Source: Paenibacillus lactis (GTDB lineage Bacteria; Bacillota; Bacilli; Paenibacillales; Paenibacillaceae). From it: a DNA stretch of 64,000 nt. The DNA is taken from NCBI RefSeq assembly GCF_017873605.1, contig NZ_JAGGKI010000003.1, forward strand, positions 124,001 through 188,000, given 5' to 3'. Under the pieces are notes generated by a model. The model saw only the letters and a program-made list of their open reading frames with translations. It did not search any database and was not told where the DNA came from. Below, piece after piece: positions 58,594 through 64,000 of this stretch (position 1 is its first letter; each line of letters begins with the position of its first letter). The position numbers and the translations under genes are program-made.

Positions 58594-60489
58594 TTATCGG
58601 TTCAGCAGACTGCCTACGTACCGCAGCAGCTCATTGGCGCAGACCGGGCAGTAGCCGTGCTCCTCGATCAGTCTGGAGCTGACTTCGTTAATGCGTTTCA
58701 GCTGCACCGCATCCGGCGTTTTTGTGGAGGTGGTGATTTTGACGATGTCTTTGAGATCTGCGAACAGCTTCTTCTCGATCGCTTCGCGCAGGCGCTCATG
58801 ATTATGGTACTCGAACTTCTTCCCTTTGCGCGAATATGCCGAGATGCGAATCATGATTTCCTCGCGGAAGGCCTTCTTGGCATTCTCTGATACCCCGATC
58901 TGTTCCTCGATGGAACGCATCAATCTTTCATCCGGATCCATCTCCTCGTCGGTCAGCGGATCGCGGATCTTGGTCCAGTTGCAGAATGCCTCAATATTAT
59001 CAAGATAGTTCTCGAACAGCGTCTTGGCCGACTCTTCAAAGGAATAGACAAACGCCTTCTGCACTTCCTTCTTGGCCAGCTCATCATACTCTTTGCGCGC
59101 AGCTGCAATAAAGTTCAAATACCGTTCCCGCTCCTCCTTGGTAATGGAAGCGTGCTGATCCAGCCCATCCTTAATCGCCCGCAGCATATCCAGCGCGTTA
59201 ATGCACTGAAGATCCTGCTTAATAAGAGCGCTTGAGATCCGGTTAATGACATACCGGGGATCCACGCCGGACATGCCTTCCTCTAAATATTCGCTCTGCA
59301 TCTCTTTCAGATCGGCTTCCTTGTAGCCCTCCACTTCTTCGCCGTCGTACATGCGCATTTTCTTGATCAAGTCCATTCCCTGTTTCTTTGTCTCCTTCAA
59401 ACGGGTCAATATGGAGAATATTGCGGCGGAACGCAATGCATGCGGCGCAATATGGATATGCTTCATGTCGCTCTGCCCGATCAGCTTGGCATAGATTTTC
59501 TCTTCATCGCTGACCCTGAGGTTATACGGGATCGGCATGACGATCATCCGGGATTGGAGCGCCTCGTTCTTCTTATTGGCGATAAAGGCTTTGTATTCCG
59601 CTTCGTTCGTATGGGCCACAATCAGCTCATCGGCGCTAATCAGCGCAAAGCGTCCGGCCTTGAAGTTCCCCTCCTGCGTCAGGGACAGCAAATTCCACAG
59701 GAACTTCTCATCGCATTTGAGCATTTCCTGAAATTCCATCAGCCCCCGGTTGGCCTTGTTGAGCTCCCCGTCGAACCGGTATGCCCGCGGATCCGACTCG
59801 GAGCCGTATTCCGTGATGGTAGAAAAATCAATGCTGCCGGTCAGGTCGGCAATGTCCTGCGATTTCGGGTCGGAAGGGCTGAATGTCCCGATCCCCACCC
59901 GGCCTTCTTCCGAGATGAGCACCCGTTCAACCTTCACGCTCTCAATATCGCCGCCGTATTCGGTCTTCAGCCGCAGCTGGCAGGCCGGGCACAGGTTCCC
60001 CTCGATGCGAACGCCAAGCTCCTTCTCGATCTCCGGCCGCAGCTCCAGCGGGATCAAATGAAGAGGCTCCTCCTGCATCGGGCAGCCTGAAATGGCGTAC
60101 ACCGCACCGCTGTCGGTTCGGGAGTACTTCTCCAGCCCCCGCTTGAGCATCGTAACGATCGTGGATTTTCCTCCGCTGACCGGCCCCATCAGCAGCAGGA
60201 TCCGCTTGCGGACATCGAGCCGCCGGGCTGCGGAGTGGAAGTATTCCTCGACCAGCTTCTCAATCGCCCGGTCCAGTCCAAAGATCTCCTGCTCGAAAAA
60301 CTTATATTTTTTCCGGCCGCCGCTCTCCTCGATCCCGTAGGATTCGATCATGTCATACACACGGGCGTGAGCCGTCATGGCTGGAGAGGGATCCTTCTTT
60401 AATAATTCAATATATTCCCTGAATGTGCCGCTCCACGCCAAACGGTCGCTCTCTGCCCTATATGATGCTATGCGTTCGAAAATATCCAT
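58594..60489 (-). CDS. prkA: Serine protein kinase / AAA+ protein PrkA
   Basis: PrkA has an N-terminal AAA+ domain and a kinase-like C-terminal half; in B. subtilis it acts in the mother cell during sporulation. The 631-residue length is standard. Walker A GPVSGGKST lies at 102-110, and CPMQEEPLHLIP, YGGDIESVKVERV and EHGYCPVCANELL are characteristic. It is thought to act with YhbH and SpoVR. GGAGGTAGC precedes the ATG. A weak sigma-E-like CATAGGTA element lies about 95 bases upstream. Confidence 0.95.
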   Translation of the reverse strand: MDIFERIASYRAESDRLAWSGTFREYIELLKKDPSPAMTAHARVYDMIESYGIEESGGRKKYKFFEQEIFGLDRAIEKLVEEYFHSAARRLDVRKRILLLMGPVSGGKSTIVTMLKRGLEKYSRTDSGAVYAISGCPMQEEPLHLIPLELRPEIEKELGVRIEGNLCPACQLRLKTEYGGDIESVKVERVLISEEGRVGIGTFSPSDPKSQDIADLTGSIDFSTITEYGSESDPRAYRFDGELNKANRGLMEFQEMLKCDEKFLWNLLSLTQEGNFKAGRFALISADELIVAHTNEAEYKAFIANKKNEALQSRMIVMPIPYNLRVSDEEKIYAKLIGQSDMKHIHIAPHALRSAAIFSILTRLKETKKQGMDLIKKMRMYDGEEVEGYKEADLKEMQSEYLEEGMSGVDPRYVINRISSALIKQDLQCINALDMLRAIKDGLDQHASITKEERERYLNFIAAARKEYDELAKKEVQKAFVYSFEESAKTLFENYLDNIEAFCNWTKIRDPLTDEEMDPDERLMRSIEEQIGVSENAKKAFREEIMIRISAYSRKGKKFEYHNHERLREAIEKKLFADLKDIVKITTSTKTPDAVQLKRINEVSSRLIEEHGYCPVCANELLRYVGSLLNR

Positions 60490-60754
60490 TTTCGCTACCT
60501 CCTATGAGTCTGTTTATGGGGATTGGCTTCCATTCCACAGCGTCATTTGAAATTTTCGATTTCGAAAAAGTGTACTACATACCTATGCGCCTTGCCCGGA
60601 ATAGTTGACCTTATTTTCGAAGTCAAGCCGGAGCTTTTTTGCTGAGCGCCGCTCGTCTTATCCCAATCGGGAACGCCACGATGCGGTCCTCATGCTATAC
60701 TGATTTTACATGAACGTAACATTCGAGCAGATGCAATAATCAAGGAGGGCAATC

Positions 60755-61579
60755 ATGGCGATCAAGCATGAAGCCGAGCTGTACGCTCCATTGAAGGCTT
60801 TTTTTGAAATAAATGGGTATGAAGTCAAGGGGGAGGTTCGGAATTGCGACCTGGTCGGAATGAAGGAGGGAGCGGACGAGCCCCTGATCGTGGAGATGAA
60901 AAAAACATTCAATCTGGCGCTGCTTCTCCAAGGGCTCGAACGCCTGAAACTGACGCCTTATGTGTACCTGGCCGTAGAGAAGAGCCGGGCCAAGAAAGGG
61001 GCCGTCAATCAGCGCTGGTCCGAGCTGACCGGATTATGCGGGCGGCTCGGCCTCGGGCTCATTACGGTCACCTTCTACAAGACGAAGGCCCCGTTTGTGG
61101 AGGTGCTCTGCGAGCCGGAGATCGCCGTCACCCGGGGACGAACGGCGATCAGGCGCAAGGAGCGGCTGCTGAACGAATTCAGGGAACGCAGCGGCGACTA
61201 CAACACGGGCGGCGTCACCCGGGCCAAGCTGGTAACGGCTTATCGCGAGAAGACGCTCCGCGTCGCCGCTGCCCTATACAGCGCGGAGAATGAGCAGCGG
61301 GAAACGCTGCGGCAGAGCGCTGAGGCGTCTGCCGCAGCCGTGGACATTACGGCAGCTCCCTTGCCCGGAGTCTCGCCTGCGATTGTACGAGACCGGAGCG
61401 GAGTAGGCTCGGCGGCGGCTATCCTGCAGCGCAATTACTACGGCTGGTTCCGGCGGGTTAGCCGCGGACGCTATCGGCTTACCCCGGCCGGTCTCCAAGC
61501 CCTCGCGGATTATGCCAACGTGCTCGAATCCGCTAGTATGACGGGACTTAATGGCTTGTCGTCCGAGCGTCTACGTTGA
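60755..61579 (+). CDS. DUF2161 PD-(D/E)xK nuclease-like protein
   Basis: The 274-residue protein matches the DUF2161 family of presumed phosphodiesterases. Asp32 (NCDLVG), Glu47 and Lys49 (IVEMKK) form the PD-(D/E)xK nuclease pattern. LQGLERLKLTPYVYLAVEK and YNTGGVTRAKLVTAYREK are typical. The C-terminal third has a winged-helix look (YYGWFRRVSRGRYRLTPAG) that may bind DNA. GGAGGGC precedes the ATG. The cellular role is unknown. Confidence 0.85.
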   Translation: MAIKHEAELYAPLKAFFEINGYEVKGEVRNCDLVGMKEGADEPLIVEMKKTFNLALLLQGLERLKLTPYVYLAVEKSRAKKGAVNQRWSELTGLCGRLGLGLITVTFYKTKAPFVEVLCEPEIAVTRGRTAIRRKERLLNEFRERSGDYNTGGVTRAKLVTAYREKTLRVAAALYSAENEQRETLRQSAEASAAAVDITAAPLPGVSPAIVRDRSGVGSAAAILQRNYYGWFRRVSRGRYRLTPAGLQALADYANVLESASMTGLNGLSSERLR

Positions 61580-61719
61580 TCATCGTGCAGCAGTCATCAT
61601 TATACCGTGCGCCGAGAGGATCGCGTTACCAATTTGAGTAGAACAGATGATTCCAATGGATCAAGGCTGGTCCGCAGAGTCAAGCCATATAAAGATAAAA
61701 CTGGCGTTTTGGGAACCCA

Positions 61720-61761
61720 AAAAAGCTGCCGCTCCAACCAAACGCTGGTTGAATCGGCAGC
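61720..61761 (-). terminator. Terminator of the aminotransferase gene
   Basis: GCTGCCG (61725-61731) and CGGCAGC (61755-61761) form the outer stem and CAACCA/TGGTTG the inner one. On the minus strand it ends in TTTTTT. Confidence 0.8.
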
Positions 61762-61840
61762 CTGTGTTCATCGTGTATCTTACTGTAGATGTAACTCGTG
61801 GCTGTAGCTGTAACTTGCAGCTGTCTTTGTATCTTAACCC

Positions 61841-61944
61841 CGCTTAATTCCGCTGTACATGCTGGATCCTGAGCCCGCTTAATTCCGCTGTTCATACTGG
61901 ATCCCAGCAAGCTTATATCCGCTGTGCAAACTGGATTCTGAGCA
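61841..61944. repeat. Three 35-bp imperfect tandem repeats
   Basis: Units begin at about 61841, 61876 and 61910. The shared core is CGCTTAATTCCGCTGT, then CA.ACTGGATCC and GAGC. Unit 1 and unit 2 are very alike; unit 3 has several changes. A partial fourth copy (GGTTAATTCCGCG) runs into the end of the aminotransferase gene. Confidence 0.65.
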
Positions 61945-61952
61945 CGCTACGG

Positions 61953-63173
61953 TTAATTCCGCGCGGTAAATTCCATGACGGCTTCACTGATCAGGTTCAT
62001 GCCCAGCAGCAGCTCATCGCGGCCGGGATGGGTAAAGTTCAGCCGGATGCATTCGGCATTCTCCCCTCCTGCCGAACACATCGATCCCGGGAGGAAAGCA
62101 GCCCCCTTCATTAATGCAGCCCGCAGAAGAGCATCGCCATTCAAGCCGGGAGGGAGCTCCACCCACAGAAACATGCCGCCGGGAGGGACCTCGTATTTAG
62201 CATCCTTCCAGGCGCTCCGCTTCAGCAGCTCCACCATGAGCTTAAGCCTCGTGGCGTACTCTCTGTTCAGCATCTCGATATGGTCCTCGAGCTTAAAGTG
62301 ATTCGATTCCAGCAGATGATGGAGCATCCGCTGATTCAGCATGCTGGATTGCCAATCCGCCATCTGCTTCACCGCCGTCATCATCTCAATGACCTGCGGG
62401 CTGCCTGCCGCCCAGCCCGTGCGGAGCGCCGGAGCTACCGTTTTGCTGAACGAGCCGACATAAAGCACATGCGCTCCCTGCTTCTCCTCCAGAGAAAACA
62501 GGGATGGAAGCCGCTGCTTCCGATCCGGCCCGCCGGCTGCTCCGAAATACAAATCCCCGTACGAATCATCCTCTACGATGAGAAGCCCGTGCTGCACGCA
62601 CAGCTCCAGCACCTGTGCTCGCCGTTCCAGGCTCCACATGACACCTGTCGGATTCGTGAAATTCGGCGCTGCCATGAGCAGCTTTGGCCTGTGCTTGCGA
62701 ATCAGCGGCGCCAGCCGGTCCGGGAGCATGCCGCTGCTATCTCCCGGAACCGGCACGATTTCAGCCCCTTGGAGGCGGAGCACCTGCAGCAGACCGGGTG
62801 ACGTCGGATTCTCCACGAGAACCGCGTCGCCCGGCTCGACGTACACCCTGACCAGCAAATCAATGGCCTGCTGTGTACCCGTTGTCAGCAGTATATTCCC
62901 GGGCTGGACACTCAGTCCTTTGCGCTTGGCAAGATCCCGGCTCAGCCACTCACGCAGCGGGCGATAGCCTTCCGCTTCCCCGTACTGCAAGGCTTCCGGA
63001 TCGGCGGTTAGTACAGAGGTAGCGGCCTCGGCCAGCGAATGCATAGGGAATAATTCCTCAGCCGGCAGCTCCTCTGCCAAGGAAATAAAAGAATCCCGCT
63101 TCGCAAGCTCACGGATATTGCGCAGCGGGGATGACAACAGGGTCTGTGCACGGGAAGCAAAGGAATACTGCAT
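61953..63173 (-). CDS. PLP-dependent class I/II aminotransferase
   Basis: The 406-residue fold type I enzyme resembles 2-aminoadipate/aromatic aminotransferases and the catalytic part of MocR regulators, but has no HTH domain. Asn174 (NFTNPTG), an Asp in EDDSY (201-205), Lys244 in GSFSKTVAP and Arg251 fit the PLP site, and ENPTSPG (121-127) is typical. The substrate is not clear from sequence. It lies in the same direction as, and downstream of, the response regulator, but about 110 bases separate them. Confidence 0.88.
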   Translation of the reverse strand: MQYSFASRAQTLLSSPLRNIRELAKRDSFISLAEELPAEELFPMHSLAEAATSVLTADPEALQYGEAEGYRPLREWLSRDLAKRKGLSVQPGNILLTTGTQQAIDLLVRVYVEPGDAVLVENPTSPGLLQVLRLQGAEIVPVPGDSSGMLPDRLAPLIRKHRPKLLMAAPNFTNPTGVMWSLERRAQVLELCVQHGLLIVEDDSYGDLYFGAAGGPDRKQRLPSLFSLEEKQGAHVLYVGSFSKTVAPALRTGWAAGSPQVIEMMTAVKQMADWQSSMLNQRMLHHLLESNHFKLEDHIEMLNREYATRLKLMVELLKRSAWKDAKYEVPPGGMFLWVELPPGLNGDALLRAALMKGAAFLPGSMCSAGGENAECIRLNFTHPGRDELLLGMNLISEAVMEFTARN

Positions 63174-63285
63174 GGAAATCCCTCCTCTAACCGTTTATGG
63201 AAACCTCGGTTTTATATTCAGGGAGCCTCTTTACAACCTCTAAAAAATATTCCCGATATCTATATATTATACCTTATGTAAAATT

Positions 63286-63942
63286 TTAAGCATATATTTG
63301 CCTTCCTTGACGGGTATACAGCGCATACTTCTCAATGGCCTGCGCCCGGGTCGATACGCCAAGCTTGACATAAATTTTCCGGAGGTAGTTGTCGATGGAG
63401 CGCCGGCTGACCTGAATTTCAGATGCGATCTTATCGTATGTAATGCCCTGCACGATCCGTTCCATGATAAAGGCCTCCGTCTCAGAAAGCTGCAGCCCGC
63501 CTTCGTTCATCGCCGAGGCCGTCAGCGGCCATATCCCCTGTTTTACCCATTCCAGCGGAAGAGAAGCTACCCCCTCCCGAAGACCGGCGATCATATGGAT
63601 GAGCTGAAAGGTCGAGGCCTGCTTGGACAAAAGCCCGCTCGCTCCCCGGTTAACCAAGGACTGAAGCAGCGGAAGGCCGTCGTTGTCGGTCATGACCACC
63701 ACATGGGTGTTCGGGGACAACTGCTTCATCTGTTCCAGGATCGCTTCCGAGGTCTGGTCCTGAAGTTGGTAATCCAATAAGACCAGTTCGGGTAACAGCT
63801 CAGCGACCATCCTCACCCCTTCCGTACCGGAAGAGGTCATCCCCAGGACGGTCAGGTCCCGCTCCTCCTCCAATATCAATTTCGTTCCCAGCATGCTTGT
63901 AGGTTGACTGCCGACGATAACTACCCGCCAAACCTGATTCAT
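63286..63942 (-). CDS. NarL-type response regulator with atypical receiver
   Basis: The 218-residue protein has a receiver domain (about 5-120), with phospho-acceptor Asp57 in LVLLDYQL and Lys107 in LLSKQAS, and a LuxR-type HTH (about 150-210, including YDKIASEIQVSRRSIDNYL). The acidic pair usual after the first strand is replaced by VIVGSQ, so magnesium binding and phosphorylation may be altered. AGGAGG lies about 12 bases before the ATG. The partner kinase is not visible within the window. Confidence 0.88.
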   Translation of the reverse strand: MNQVWRVVIVGSQPTSMLGTKLILEEERDLTVLGMTSSGTEGVRMVAELLPELVLLDYQLQDQTSEAILEQMKQLSPNTHVVVMTDNDGLPLLQSLVNRGASGLLSKQASTFQLIHMIAGLREGVASLPLEWVKQGIWPLTASAMNEGGLQLSETEAFIMERIVQGITYDKIASEIQVSRRSIDNYLRKIYVKLGVSTRAQAIEKYALYTRQGRQIYA

Positions 63943-64000
63943 ATTCCGATAGACCTCCTGTTTCGTCTTGATATCTCTATTTCTAAGTAAGCGGCATCAT

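Noticed and set aside
61841..61944. Possible CRISPR array
   Set aside because: The 35-bp units are contiguous imperfect repeats without unique spacers, and no cas genes are nearby.

Overview
The window looks like a chromosomal segment of a spore-forming Firmicute of the Paenibacillaceae, most probably Paenibacillus. Supporting evidence: about 50-55% GC by eye, strong AGGAGG-type ribosome binding sites, frequent TTG/GTG starts, and sporulation and germination genes (a GerA-type receptor operon, YhbH, SpoVR, PrkA, YetF/DUF1657). The SufCDSUB order, a CcpN-YqfL pair and a DegV protein also fit. I see no rRNA, tRNA, CRISPR array, phage block or insertion sequence.

Layout. 1-6.0 kb: tail of an HD-GYP-like protein, then the sufCDSUB iron-sulfur operon on the minus strand. 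6.4-13.1 kb: dps diverging from the methionine-salvage pair mtnK-mtnA, then a YunC-like protein, small membrane proteins and sporulation gene yhbH. 13.5-20.7 kb: OatA-type acyltransferase, a rhodanese, a serine hydrolase, a VOC protein, a broken short-chain dehydrogenase and a YitT transporter with an upstream attenuator-like terminator. 21-30.4 kb: glutamate dehydrogenase, meso-diaminopimelate dehydrogenase, a MORN-repeat secreted protein, three GyrI-like/HTH regulator genes, FabV, a frameshifted exonuclease III, small proteins and a VOC protein. 30.4-37.2 kb: an ECF-like sigma factor, a four-gene ger operon (A-C-D-B), a 27-residue holin-like toxin, and divergent yetF and DUF1657 genes. 37.4-48.9 kb: KDG kinase and KDPG aldolase, a short YitT protein, an UlaG-like hydrolase, the fruRKA fructose operon, a membrane protein with a degenerate J-like domain, a lipoprotein and DegV. 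49-52 kb: a carbon-flux cluster, glpX, the PEP synthase/PPDK regulator, ccpN and an SR1P-like small peptide. 52.3-64 kb: a CDF transporter, an S9 peptidase, spoVR, a HemAT-like globin sensor, prkA, a DUF2161 nuclease-like protein, an aminotransferase and a response regulator.

Connections between genes. PrkA, YhbH (DUF444) and SpoVR form a known functional trio (YeaG/YeaH/YcgB in enterobacteria), and all three occur here at separate sites. CcpN, the PPDK regulator, GlpX, the SR1P-like peptide and the fru operon point to control of glycolysis versus gluconeogenesis. Two genes (exoA and the SDR gene) carry single apparent lesions with otherwise intact reading frames. They are either recent pseudogenes or sequence errors.

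I found no single large undescribed system. The most interesting items are small: the holin-like toxin with a nearby cre-like site, the SR1P-like gene beside ccpN, the attenuator-like leader of yitT, a Per/Fur-like palindrome over the suf promoter, and 35-bp tandem repeats near 61.9 kb.
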